This document shows positions 21,834 through 30,114 of a stretch of DNA of 31,833 nucleotides, one piece after another. How positions within the stretch are numbered: position 1 is the first letter of the stretch; each line of letters starts with the position of its first letter. Source of the stretch: an uncultured Collinsella sp. (GTDB taxonomy: Bacteria > Actinomycetota > Coriobacteriia > Coriobacteriales > Coriobacteriaceae); contig CAUAWV010000026.1 in NCBI GenBank assembly GCA_958433005.1, forward strand, positions 1 to 31,833, given 5' to 3'. The translations under genes were made by a program, and so were the position numbers. Under the pieces are notes generated by a model. That model was not told the DNA's origin. It was given only the letters and a program-made list of their open reading frames with translations, and made no database searches.

Positions 21834-23081
21834 CTACCGTTCGTTAATATAGGTGCGGTGCGGAAACTTTAGACCTGGGAACAATTTGCTCGTCAGCTCG
21901 CAGAAATAACCATCCGTCATGCTTGCGATGTAATCGACGACGGCCTGATCCTTATCGTCCTGCCAGGCATACGTGCGATCGTAGTAGGAAAGCTGCTGCT
22001 CAATGCGCGAAACATGATGCTTAAAGATGTAAGAGAACTCGTCGCCTTTATTTAGATCCTGCAGGCAACGGTCGTAGAGCTTTTCGAAGGCCTCACGCAA
22101 CTCTGCCTCAGAATCGCCTTCGATACCGCCCTTGCTATAGATCTTCTCGTAGTTCTCGCGCTTCGCCCGGCGGATCTCCTCAAACAGGTCCTCGCTCATC
22201 TCGATACGCGGTTTGCCGTAGCTATGCTCAACGATATCGATAGAAGCGTGCGTGAGGATCCAGCTGTTGTAAGCCCCGCCCAGGCCATCGTCAAAAGCGT
22301 CGGGTGACAACAGGCCCGCCGCGATGGCGTCTTGGCGATCACGCCCAACGTAGGCGAGGATATCCGAGATACGCACCACACAGCCCTCGAGGGTCATGGG
22401 GCGCAGGTGCTCGATCGCGCCATAGCCCGTGGCAATGCAGTCCTCGACGGTACGGTCGAACTGGTCAAACGACGCCATGTCCGAGAGTTCAAAGACACGC
22501 TGCTCGTACTCGCCGTTATGGCACAGCACGCCGTCGAGCGTCTGGAGCGACACGTTGCGGCCGTACAGCGCGTCGAGCACGCGGACGGACTGCACGTTAT
22601 GGAAAAAATAACGACCCGTACGCTCGTGATAGATATCGTTGAGGAAACGCTCGCCGGCATGGCCAAAGGGCGTGTGGCCCAAATCGTGGCCCAGGCCAAT
22701 CGCCTCGATCAAATCGCAGTTGAGGCCCAGGGCACGGCCGATATCGCGGGCAATGCGCGAGACGAGCTGCACATGAAGGCCGCGCCGCGACAGGTCGTCG
22801 TTGCTGCGAAAGCTAAAGACCTGCGTTTTGCCTGCATAACGCGTGTACGCAGGAAGATGAAGAATCTTTTCGGTATCGCGCATAAACGCCGGACGCATAA
22901 GCGTGCCTTTGTCGGCAGCGCGATCTATACGACGAATGACCTGGTCGTCGCAGCATCGATAAGGATTAACGACACCCGAGGCGCGGTCGGCGGCGATACG
23001 CTCGACCAGCTCGGGCAACAACGCCGCGGGAATGCGGTCCATGCGCGCCTTAATGACGGCCGTTTCTTGATTAGTTGCCAT
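21834..23081 (-). CDS. dGTPase-like HD-domain nucleotide triphosphohydrolase
   Basis: This 415-residue HD-superfamily hydrolase resembles deoxyguanosinetriphosphate triphosphohydrolases, which cleave dNTPs to deoxynucleosides and triphosphate. Visible motifs are RDTEKILHLPAYTRYAGKTQ (N-terminal signature), the metal site in LGHDLGHTPFGHAGE, the second His in DGVLCHNGE, and a later Asp in RISDILAYVGRDRQD. The start at 23081 has AAGGAG six bases upstream; a longer ORF start at 23108 lacks support. A 6-bp hairpin (ACGAAC-TACC-GTTCGT, 21829-21844) spans its stop codon. Preferred dNTP is not predictable, so no gene symbol is given. Confidence 0.9.
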   Translation of the reverse strand: MATNQETAVIKARMDRIPAALLPELVERIAADRASGVVNPYRCCDDQVIRRIDRAADKGTLMRPAFMRDTEKILHLPAYTRYAGKTQVFSFRSNDDLSRRGLHVQLVSRIARDIGRALGLNCDLIEAIGLGHDLGHTPFGHAGERFLNDIYHERTGRYFFHNVQSVRVLDALYGRNVSLQTLDGVLCHNGEYEQRVFELSDMASFDQFDRTVEDCIATGYGAIEHLRPMTLEGCVVRISDILAYVGRDRQDAIAAGLLSPDAFDDGLGGAYNSWILTHASIDIVEHSYGKPRIEMSEDLFEEIRRAKRENYEKIYSKGGIEGDSEAELREAFEKLYDRCLQDLNKGDEFSYIFKHHVSRIEQQLSYYDRTYAWQDDKDQAVVDYIASMTDGYFCELTSKLFPGLKFPHRTYINER

Positions 23082-23112
23082 GGCATGCTCCTTAAAAAGG
23101 ATGCGCAATCGG

Positions 23113-23535
23113 TTACAATGTCCAGCCCACGACCTCGATTATGGCAAATATCGGCACCAAAAACGGGAGCAAAGGCAGGGAGCGCGATTTTGTAAAGAGG
23201 CAGGAGAGGGCCAGGACCAGGAGCGCGACGGCAAATGCCACGATGCCGCCCAGAGGGTCGAGCGTGCAAAGCGCGAAAAGCGCCTTGGCATCCCCCATGC
23301 CGATGCCGGGGGCCTGGCGGAAACGCCGCCAAAGCGACTCGGTCAGCACAAGGGAAAGGTACACGATAACGGCAGGACCGGCGTGGTCAAGCGCCGTGTT
23401 CAAGCCCCTGTCCAGCCAAACGCCTGCAAACGCCGCCACGGCGCATGCGGCGGCAAGCGCGTTGGGAAACCGCCGTTCACGGACATCAATCACCGCACCG
23501 GCAAAGGCGCAGATCCAAAAGGGAATATAGACCAT
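23113..23535 (-). CDS. Small A24-family prepilin peptidase (peptidase domain only)
   Basis: The 140-residue polytopic membrane protein has the two catalytic Asp motifs of A24 aspartic peptidases: D17 in VIDVRERRFPN and D82 in GIGMGDAK. About five or six hydrophobic segments are seen. It lacks the N-terminal methyltransferase domain of PilD, so it resembles CpaA/TadV- or PulO-like short forms that cut prepilin leaders. The start at 23535 has GGGAGGTG four bases upstream. No pilin, secretion ATPase or Tad gene lies in the window, so its substrates are encoded elsewhere. It is flanked by a terminator upstream and the dGTPase-like gene downstream. Confidence 0.88.
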   Translation of the reverse strand: MVYIPFWICAFAGAVIDVRERRFPNALAAACAVAAFAGVWLDRGLNTALDHAGPAVIVYLSLVLTESLWRRFRQAPGIGMGDAKALFALCTLDPLGGIVAFAVALLVLALSCLFTKSRSLPLLPFLVPIFAIIEVVGWTL

Positions 23536-23562
23536 TGAACACCTCCCGTGGCAGTCACTCAA

Positions 23563-23606
23563 AAGCAAAAACCACCACAAAGGTGCCTGTCCCCTTCGTG
23601 GTGGTT
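23563..23606 (-). terminator. Terminator of the GT2 gene, conserved-loop family
   Basis: On the minus strand, ten bases after the glycosyltransferase stop, AACCACCAC (23606-23598) pairs with GTGGTGGTT (23578-23570), followed by TTTGCTTTT. The loop reads GAAGGGGACAGGCACCTTT, almost identical to the loop of the terminator at 31207-31249 in the same sense. Confidence 0.88.
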
Positions 23607-23616
23607 TTGGTGGTGG

Positions 23617-24912
23617 TTATTTAGCGCCCTGCATGACCTCGTCGAGGGTAACGTTGACAGCGTGTTGCGTCGGGACCCAGTCGACCTTCAGGAACAACGC
23701 AGCCACCGTGATGGGGATATAGCTGAACATAAAGATCGGGAAGGTAAACAGGTTGGTCACCAGGCGCCACTTTTGCGCACAATGAATGTGCTTGTACTCG
23801 AAGATGGTCGTAAGTAGCGCCAGGATAAAGAAGGTCTGATACATCATCGCGAAGGTCATAATGAGCGAGGCGGCACAAGCCTGCATCTCAACCTCGGTAG
23901 CCAAAAAGCCATGCGAAAGACCACCGACGATCAGGAACGTGGCGTTGGCGAGCATCGAAATCAGCGATAACAGCATACCAGGGGCAATCGTCATAAACAT
24001 GTCGTAGGCGGCAAAACGATGATAGCGGAAGGTCGACTTGACCAGATGCTTACCGTAGGTAAAGAACACCTGGTAGAAGCCCTTGGTCCAGCGCATACGC
24101 TGCTTCCAGGACGCCTTAAACGTCACAGGCTGCTCGTCAAAGAACTCCGCCGGCGCATAGCCAATACGAATGCCGTGAATAGCGCAGAACGTGGTGAACT
24201 GAATATCCTCGGTCAGCGTATGGAACTGCCAGCCGTGCATGCCCTCAATAACGCTAGCCGAGATAAGGTAGCCCGAACCCGATACGGCGCAGGACGTCTT
24301 GCAGATGTTGCGCGCGTTGTTGAGGAAACGCGCCTCGCGCAGATACCAAGTGGCATTCGCTGCCGAGATCCACGAGCTTCCGAAGTTCTTGGAGTTACGA
24401 TAGCTCGTGACCACATGGAAGCCCTGGTCAAAGGCATCATTCATCTTGGACACATAATCGCGGGCGATAACATTATCGGCATCGAAGATAAAGTAACCTT
24501 CAAAGGTGTCGGGATACTCGTTAAGGATACGGTCGAAACCAAAGTCCATGACCCAACTCTTGCCTTTACGGGCCAGGTCATTGCGCTCGTACACAATGGC
24601 GCCCGCCTCGCGCGCGAGCTGCGCCGTGTTGTCGGTGCAAGCATCGGCGACGACAAAGACCTCGATAAGCTCTGAAGGATAATCCTGGTCCTTGATGGAG
24701 CGAACGAGGTTGGCAATCACGGCCTCCTCGTTATGCGCCGCGATAAAGAAGGCATAGCGGTGCAGCTTTTTGGCCTTGGGAGGCGCGACCTCGCCGCGGA
24801 GAGCACCGATGACAAAGAAGACCACCTGGTACAAGAAGCAGACCGTGAGCAGCGTGACGACAATCTGGTTGAAGATCACGATGGGTGTGTTGGTTTGTAA
24901 AAAGGCGAGCAT
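23617..24912 (-). CDS. Membrane glycosyltransferase, family 2 (processive synthase-like)
   Basis: The 431-residue protein has an N-terminal TM helix (about 12-36), a GT-A catalytic domain with AHNEEA (59-64), VVADACTDNTA, the metal motif DAD at 144-146, TED at 234-236 and the QRMRW motif at 271-275, and three or four C-terminal TM segments. Together the D, DxD, TED and QxxRW motifs match cellulose/hyaluronan/poly-GlcNAc synthase-like GT2 enzymes that make and export a polysaccharide or glycolipid. GGGAG precedes the ATG. No export partner or regulator sits beside it, so the polymer is unknown. Confidence 0.9.
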   Translation of the reverse strand: MLAFLQTNTPIVIFNQIVVTLLTVCFLYQVVFFVIGALRGEVAPPKAKKLHRYAFFIAAHNEEAVIANLVRSIKDQDYPSELIEVFVVADACTDNTAQLAREAGAIVYERNDLARKGKSWVMDFGFDRILNEYPDTFEGYFIFDADNVIARDYVSKMNDAFDQGFHVVTSYRNSKNFGSSWISAANATWYLREARFLNNARNICKTSCAVSGSGYLISASVIEGMHGWQFHTLTEDIQFTTFCAIHGIRIGYAPAEFFDEQPVTFKASWKQRMRWTKGFYQVFFTYGKHLVKSTFRYHRFAAYDMFMTIAPGMLLSLISMLANATFLIVGGLSHGFLATEVEMQACAASLIMTFAMMYQTFFILALLTTIFEYKHIHCAQKWRLVTNLFTFPIFMFSYIPITVAALFLKVDWVPTQHAVNVTLDEVMQGAK

Positions 24913-24946
24913 GCAGGCTCCCAGGAACGTGTTACGTAAACAACCG

Positions 24947-24976
24947 TATATCTTACCGCAGGCTTACCGAGTTCAA
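24947..24976 (-). promoter_or_regulatory. Possible promoter of the GT2 gene
   Basis: On the minus strand TTGAAC (24976-24971) and GATATA (24952-24947) are 18 bases apart, about 35 bases before the start codon, in the 82-base gap after rluD. Confidence 0.4.
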
Positions 24977-24994
24977 GAAACCACCTAATACTGG

Positions 24995-26008
24995 CTAGGC
25001 TTCGAGCAGGCCGAGCTGCGGTACGATTTCGTCGCCGGCAGCAGTGCGACCAAGCGAACGCGGGGCTAAGTCGTCGAGGACGGCAGCGAGATCCCACGGC
25101 AGCTCGTCGCGGCACTCAATGCGCTCTCCCGTCACGGGATGATCGAACGCCACGCGCCAGGAATGGAGGAATTGCCTGGTCAGACCCTGATCGGCACGCG
25201 CATCGCACTTACCGTAGAGCGGATCGCCCACGCAGGCGTGGTTGATATGGCGCATGTGCACGCGAATCTGATGCGTGCGACCGGTAAACAGGTGACACTC
25301 AACGAGTGTGTAGCCGTCATCAAAGCGCGTGGAATCAAAGCGCTCAAGGACCTTGAAGGTCGTGATGGCTTGGCGCGCAAAGGGATCGTCCGAAACCGCC
25401 ATCTTGACACGGTCACGTGTAGAACGGGCAATGCCGGTGTTAATAGTGCCCTCATCCATGGCGATATGACCGTGAACGAGCGTAATGTAGCGGCGGTCGA
25501 GCGTGCGCGTACGGATAAGATTTTGGAGCGCGCGCTGGGTGTCGTCGTCCTTTGCCGCAAGCATAAGACCCGAGGTATCGCGATCCAAACGATGTACGAT
25601 ACCGGGGCGGTCCTCGCCCTGCACGGTGCCCAGATGGTCGATACCGCAGTGATAGACCAGCGCATTCGCGAGCGTACCGCTCTCATGACCATGCGCAGGA
25701 TGGCACACCAGGCCGCGCTGCTTGGAGAGCACGATGAGGTAGTCGTCCTCATAGCGAATGTCGAGCGGGATGGCCTCGGGAATCACGTCGGTGGGATCGT
25801 GCGGCTCGGGCAAATCAACCGAAATACGGTCACCGGCTCGCACGGCGTACTTTTTGGACAGGCAGGTCTCGCCATTGACCACTACGGCCCCACCCTCAAT
25901 CAGATGTGCGCAGGCAGAGCGCGTAGGGCAGCCGTCATTGGCGCCCAGATAGGCGTCAAGACGCTGACCAGCGGCATCGTCGGCAACAAGGATATGTATG
26001 TCGGCCAT
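24995..26008 (-). CDS. rluD: RluA/RluD-family 23S rRNA pseudouridine synthase
   Basis: This enzyme isomerises uridines in 23S rRNA. The 337-residue protein has an N-terminal S4 domain (QRLDAYLGAN to about 65) and the RluA catalytic core with GIVHRLDRDTSGLMLAAK, where D142 is the catalytic Asp, and later GRTHQIRVHMRHINHACVGD. Its ATG overlaps the lspA stop by one base (TAATG), a coupling arrangement common for lspA-rluD pairs. The RluD-like assignment is by gene order and length; the exact target uridine(s) are not certain. Confidence 0.9.
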   Translation of the reverse strand: MADIHILVADDAAGQRLDAYLGANDGCPTRSACAHLIEGGAVVVNGETCLSKKYAVRAGDRISVDLPEPHDPTDVIPEAIPLDIRYEDDYLIVLSKQRGLVCHPAHGHESGTLANALVYHCGIDHLGTVQGEDRPGIVHRLDRDTSGLMLAAKDDDTQRALQNLIRTRTLDRRYITLVHGHIAMDEGTINTGIARSTRDRVKMAVSDDPFARQAITTFKVLERFDSTRFDDGYTLVECHLFTGRTHQIRVHMRHINHACVGDPLYGKCDARADQGLTRQFLHSWRVAFDHPVTGERIECRDELPWDLAAVLDDLAPRSLGRTAAGDEIVPQLGLLEA

Positions 26009-26607
26009 TAGCGCTCAGTCCTTTCGCGAATCTTGCGGGCACGCTCCCCACGTTGTTTAGCCTTGCGCTTGGCGCGGGCCTCGTCACGGGCGTTAAGCTC
26101 GGCGGTCGCATCGACCTCACGAGCCGCGGGGCTCAAGAACATGTAACCGAAGAGCGCCAGCACCACACCGACCGTAATGCCGATATCGGCCACATTGAAG
26201 ACGGGGAAGTCGATGAAGGTGGTGGCAATAAAATCGGTCACGAAGCCAAAGGCCAAACGATCGATCGCGTTACCGATAGCACCACCCGCAACCATCGCCA
26301 TGCCCACAACCTCAAGATGGGCGAGCTGAGGTGCACGAACGAGGTACACGGCAATAGCGATAATGACCGCCAACGCCAGCACGGCAAACGCGATGCCATG
26401 CCCCTCGCCCATGCTAAAGGCAGCACCGATATTGCGGACAAACATAAAGTCGAAAACACCGGGGATGACGGTCACATGCAAGGCGTCGCCCACGGCACGA
26501 ACCGCAAGCTTGGTCAGCTGGTCAAGAAGCAACACAACAAGCGCCACCCCACCAGCAACACTCAACCGCCAACGCAAAGGCGGCGTCATATCCGCACCAC
26601 GACCCAA
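26008..26607 (-). CDS. lspA: Lipoprotein signal peptidase (signal peptidase II) with basic tail
   Basis: LspA cleaves the signal peptide of diacylglyceryl-modified prolipoproteins in the membrane. Four hydrophobic helices are visible. Family motifs are DQLTKL near residue 30, the FVRNIGAAFS segment, GNAIDR at 112-117, the catalytic Asp in FVTDF (D125) and the second in FNVADI (D141). The start is taken as TTG at 26607 because AGGGGA lies upstream; ATG at 26589 is an alternative. At 199 residues it is longer than the usual 150-170 because of a Lys/Arg-rich C-terminal tail of about 35 residues. Confidence 0.94.
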   Translation of the reverse strand: MGRGADMTPPLRWRLSVAGGVALVVLLLDQLTKLAVRAVGDALHVTVIPGVFDFMFVRNIGAAFSMGEGHGIAFAVLALAVIIAIAVYLVRAPQLAHLEVVGMAMVAGGAIGNAIDRLAFGFVTDFIATTFIDFPVFNVADIGITVGVVLALFGYMFLSPAAREVDATAELNARDEARAKRKAKQRGERARKIRERTER

Positions 26608-26720
26608 AGAAATCCCCTACCCTCAGATAATCAAATTCCGTTTAACGTAAATAACCATCTTATATTGCCACACGCAGAGCGCACGACACATTCGCTAACG
26701 TCAGATAAATAACCAGCATA

Positions 26721-26760
26721 AAAGAAAGCGGCATTCCGAAAAACAGAATGCCGCTTTTAT
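26721..26760. terminator. Bidirectional-type terminator after ileS
   Basis: A perfect 12-bp stem (AAAGCGGCATTC at 26725-26736, GAATGCCGCTTT at 26746-26757) with a 9-base loop lies about 70 bases after the ileS stop. On the minus strand it is followed by CTTTTATG, serving ileS; the plus-strand side is followed by TAT. Confidence 0.88.
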
Positions 26761-26827
26761 TCAGCGGAGCAAATGGGCCGAAGGCGCCCAAATTCTCCCT
26801 ATAACTAAAATGCCGAGTTACCGTGCC

Positions 26828-29629
26828 TTAAAGGGCATTCGCACAACGCTTACAGATGTGAGCATGGCCGTTGTACTCGCCGACGGTGGCGCGGTAATTC
26901 CAGCAACGGTCGCAGCACTCGCCCTCGGCAGCCTCGATAGCAACGGAGAGCTCCTCGCCCTGGGTCAGCTCAACATCGGAGACGATGTAGAACTCGGCCA
27001 GGTCGACGGCCTTGTCGCCGGTCAGCAGCGCATACATTTCGGCGGGGACGACCGCCTTGACGCGGACCTGCTGGCTCTTGGTGAAGGTGCCAGCGGAGCG
27101 GGCATCCTCAAGGGCCTTGGTCACGGCGCTACGGAGCTCGAGTGAAGCCTCGAGCACGCCCTCAAACTCGTTGGCCTCGTCGACCGTGATGGGCGACTTG
27201 TACCAATCGAGCAGCGCGGCGTACTTCTGGTGATCGACGCAGCCGGCGGGCGCATAGGCCATGGCCTCGTCGACCGTATAGGACAAGATCGGCTGCAGGT
27301 CGCGCATGAGCATCGAGAAGAGCTCGGCGAGCACGGTCTGGGCGCTGCGACGCTCGAGCGAACCGGGCTTCTCGCAGTACAGACGGTCCTTCAGGGCGTC
27401 GAGATACACGTTGGAGAGCTCGGTAACCACAAAGTCGTAAAGCGCACGGTAGGCGCGCGGGAACTCGTAGCTGGCGTAGGCATCGTCGACCTCGGCCTGG
27501 ACCTGGGTCAGACGGGCAACCATGAGCTTGTCGAGCGGCAGCAGGTCGGCAAAAGCGACGCCGTCGGTCTCGGGCTCAAACTGGCCCTCAAGCTCGGAGA
27601 GCAGGAAGCGCAGCGTGTTGCGGAAACGACGGTAGGCATCGGACGTACGAGCGAGAATCTCGTGGTCGATGGAAACGTCGGAGCTGGTGTCGACCGAGGC
27701 GACCCACAGGCGGATGATGTCGGCGCCCATCTCGTCACAGACCTTATTGGGGTCGATGACGTTGCCAAGCGACTTGGACATCTTACGGCCCTGGCCGTCG
27801 AGGGTGAAGCCCTGCGAGACGACCGCCTTGTACGGAGCGTGGCCGTTGGCGCCCACCGAGGTAAGCAGCGAGCTCTGGAACCAACCGCGGTGCTGGTCGG
27901 AGCCCTCGAGGTACACATCCGCCGGATACTCCAGCTCGGGACGGTACTCGCAGACGGCCTTCCAGGAAACGCCGGAATCCCACCACACGTCGAGGATGTC
28001 CTTATCGGCCTTGAGGTGATGGCCGCCGCACTTGGGGCAGACGCAGGCCTCGCCCAGGTAGCTCTCGGGAGCGTCGGTGAACCAGGCGTCGGAGCCCTTA
28101 TCGTGGAAGAGCTTGATGACGGCGTCGAGCGTGGCGTCGTTCATGACCTTCTCGCCGCAGTCGGCGCAGGTGTAGCTGGGGATAGGCACGCCCCAGTTGC
28201 GCTGACGGCTGATGCACCAGTCGGGACGCTGCTCGACCATGGCACCGATGCGGTTGGCCGCGTGGGCCGGATACCACTTGACGTTCTCGCGGACCTCCTT
28301 GCCAGCCTGCTCGCGCAAGCCAGTCTTGTCCATCGAGACAAACCACTGGTCGGTAGCACGGAAGAGCACCGGGTGCTTGCAGCGCCAGCAGTGCGGATAG
28401 CTGTGCGTGATCTTCTTCTCGAGGACCAGGGTGCCGCGCTCACGCAGGAACTCGATAATGTGAGGGTTGGCCTCGTCGGTATCCATACCGCTGAAGGGGC
28501 CACCGGTGCCAAACTCCTCACCGGTGTAGAACTTGCCGTCGTCGTCGACCGGCATGCAGATGTCGGTGATGCCCTCCTTGAGGCAGGCAAAGTAGTCGTC
28601 GACGCCGTGGCCGGGCGAGTTGTGGACGATACCGGTACCGTCATCGACACCGACGTAATCGGCCAGCAGCGCCACGCCCTCAACGCCGTCAAAGATCGGC
28701 TGCTTGTAGTGGATGTGGTGGAAGGTCTCGGCGGGAACCACATAGGGCTTGCCGTCGACCATAACCGGGGTGTACTCCCAGCCAAACTCCTCGCAGCACT
28801 TGGGAGCCAGGTCCTCGAGCATGACCTCGGCACGGCCCTCGTGCTCAACGGCGACATAGGCGGCGCCGGGCTTGAGGGAAACGGCCTGGTCGGAGGGGAT
28901 GGTCCACGGCGTGGTCGTCCAGATGATAAAGTCGACCGGGCCGTCGAAGTCCTCGAGGCCGGCGGGCTTGGAAGTCATCTCAAAGCGCACGAAGATGGAC
29001 GGGCTCGTCTCGTCGGAGTACTCAATCTCGGCCTCGGCCAGCGCGGTATGGCAGTGCTTGCACCAGTGAACCGGCTTGTGGCCGCGATAGATCATACCCT
29101 TATCGAACATGGCCTTAAAGACCTCGATGTCGGCGGCATCGTGCTGGTGATAGAGCGTCAGGTAGGGATTGTCCCAGTCGCCGAGCACACCCAGACGACG
29201 GAAGCCGGCCTTCTGCAGCTCGATGTTCTCGACAGCGAACTTGTTGCAGAGCTCACGGATCTTAGCCGTGGAGGTCTGGTTGAACTTCTCGGTGCCGAGC
29301 TTCTCCTCGACCTTGTGCTCAATCGGCTGGCCGTGGCAGTCCCAACCGGGGACATAGGGAACCTCATAGCCCTGCATCATCCAGTAACGGTTGATCATGT
29401 CCTTGGAGATCTTGTTCATGGCATGGCCGATGTGGATCGGGCCGTTGGCGTACGGAGGACCGTCGTGCAGCACGAACTTCTTGTGACCCTCGTTCTTCTT
29501 CAGAACCTGCTCGTAGACCTTGTTGTCCTGCCAGTCCTTGAGCCGCTTGGGCTCGGACTTGGAAAGACCGGCACGCATGGGAAAACCGGTCTTGGGCAGA
29601 TTCATCGTCTGCTTGTACTCGTTTGCCAC
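26828..29629 (-). CDS. ileS: Isoleucine--tRNA ligase
   Basis: IleRS charges tRNA-Ile and edits valine. The 933-residue class I enzyme has HIGH at 66-69, the CP1 editing domain (WTTTPWTIPSDQAV 237-250 and GTGIVHNSPGHGVDDY 331-346), KMSKS at 616-620, and a C-terminal zinc finger (CCDRCW near 905 and CKRC near 926) of the bacterial eubacterial-type enzyme. The start is GTG at 29629 with AAAGGGG upstream; the protein begins MANEYKQTMNLPKTGFPMR, the family-typical N-terminus. Expression is controlled by a T-box leader. Confidence 0.97.
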   Translation of the reverse strand: MANEYKQTMNLPKTGFPMRAGLSKSEPKRLKDWQDNKVYEQVLKKNEGHKKFVLHDGPPYANGPIHIGHAMNKISKDMINRYWMMQGYEVPYVPGWDCHGQPIEHKVEEKLGTEKFNQTSTAKIRELCNKFAVENIELQKAGFRRLGVLGDWDNPYLTLYHQHDAADIEVFKAMFDKGMIYRGHKPVHWCKHCHTALAEAEIEYSDETSPSIFVRFEMTSKPAGLEDFDGPVDFIIWTTTPWTIPSDQAVSLKPGAAYVAVEHEGRAEVMLEDLAPKCCEEFGWEYTPVMVDGKPYVVPAETFHHIHYKQPIFDGVEGVALLADYVGVDDGTGIVHNSPGHGVDDYFACLKEGITDICMPVDDDGKFYTGEEFGTGGPFSGMDTDEANPHIIEFLRERGTLVLEKKITHSYPHCWRCKHPVLFRATDQWFVSMDKTGLREQAGKEVRENVKWYPAHAANRIGAMVEQRPDWCISRQRNWGVPIPSYTCADCGEKVMNDATLDAVIKLFHDKGSDAWFTDAPESYLGEACVCPKCGGHHLKADKDILDVWWDSGVSWKAVCEYRPELEYPADVYLEGSDQHRGWFQSSLLTSVGANGHAPYKAVVSQGFTLDGQGRKMSKSLGNVIDPNKVCDEMGADIIRLWVASVDTSSDVSIDHEILARTSDAYRRFRNTLRFLLSELEGQFEPETDGVAFADLLPLDKLMVARLTQVQAEVDDAYASYEFPRAYRALYDFVVTELSNVYLDALKDRLYCEKPGSLERRSAQTVLAELFSMLMRDLQPILSYTVDEAMAYAPAGCVDHQKYAALLDWYKSPITVDEANEFEGVLEASLELRSAVTKALEDARSAGTFTKSQQVRVKAVVPAEMYALLTGDKAVDLAEFYIVSDVELTQGEELSVAIEAAEGECCDRCWNYRATVGEYNGHAHICKRCANAL

Positions 29630-29672
29630 GGTACCCCTTTCTTGTCATGGGCGCGCACGCCCTCTGGGCACC

Positions 29673-29709
29673 AAAAAAGCGCCCGTCCCTACAAGCTGGG
29701 ACGAAGCGC
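29673..29709 (-). terminator. Regulated terminator of the ileS T-box leader
   Basis: On the minus strand GCGCTTCGTCCC (29709-29698) pairs, with a small bulge, with GGGACGGGCGC (29689-29679), then TTTTTT (29678-29673). Its 5' strand is shared with the antiterminator, so the two structures exclude each other. Confidence 0.9.
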
Positions 29710-29975
29710 CACAAACGGGCTGCACGCCCGCAAAAGCTCTTCGTTTAACCACCCAGCTTAGATGCCCTCGCCCGCGTATTCGCGCGCTCGCATCCGTTAC
29801 TCGGCTGGTCTGTATCGACGACCATCTCGGCGATGTCTACTAAGACGTGCCTGTGCGGCGCGCCCGTTGGGACCGCAGCTCCGGGGTGATTTTCATCGGT
29901 CGCATGCACGGGTTCTCAGCGCTCCCCGCTCTCTGTAGCATGCGGACGGCCGACTACTCGTCCCCATCAACGCTT
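29673..29975 (-). ncRNA. T-box riboswitch (isoleucine) upstream of ileS
   Basis: The leader reads uncharged tRNA-Ile and permits read-through into ileS. Stem I landmarks on the minus strand are GGGGACGAGTAG (about 29966-29955), the AGAGAGCGGGG loop region (about 29935-29924) and the specifier loop GAAAATCACC with an ATC codon at 29890-29888, followed by A. The antiterminator is clear: AAGCTGGG (29759-29752) and ACGAAG (29744-29739) pair with CTTCGTCCCAGCTT (29706-29693) around the 7-base bulge TGGTTAA (29751-29745). TGGT would pair with the ACCA end of tRNA-Ile. The bulge differs from the usual TGGNACC. Confidence 0.92.
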
Positions 29976-30000
29976 ATGCGCTGTATGGTAACACGGTCAA
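29973..30000 (-). promoter_or_regulatory. Probable promoter of the ileS T-box transcript
   Basis: On the minus strand TTGACC (30000-29995), a 16-base spacer and CATAAG (29978-29973) would start transcription just before the T-box stem I. Confidence 0.5.
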
Positions 30001-30114
30001 CGCCGGCGAAAAACCCTCAACATCGGTTTCATACTTTAGAAACTTCTCGCGATCGCAAGCACTCACTTGGAGCAAAATACCTGAAAGCACTTTATCTAAC
30101 GAAAGAAGGCTGCT

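Noticed and set aside
27230..29761. 843-codon plus-strand ORF opposite ileS and the T-box
   Set aside because: It covers the reverse of ileS, has low-complexity Gly/Val/Leu/Asp composition, and runs through a structured leader RNA.
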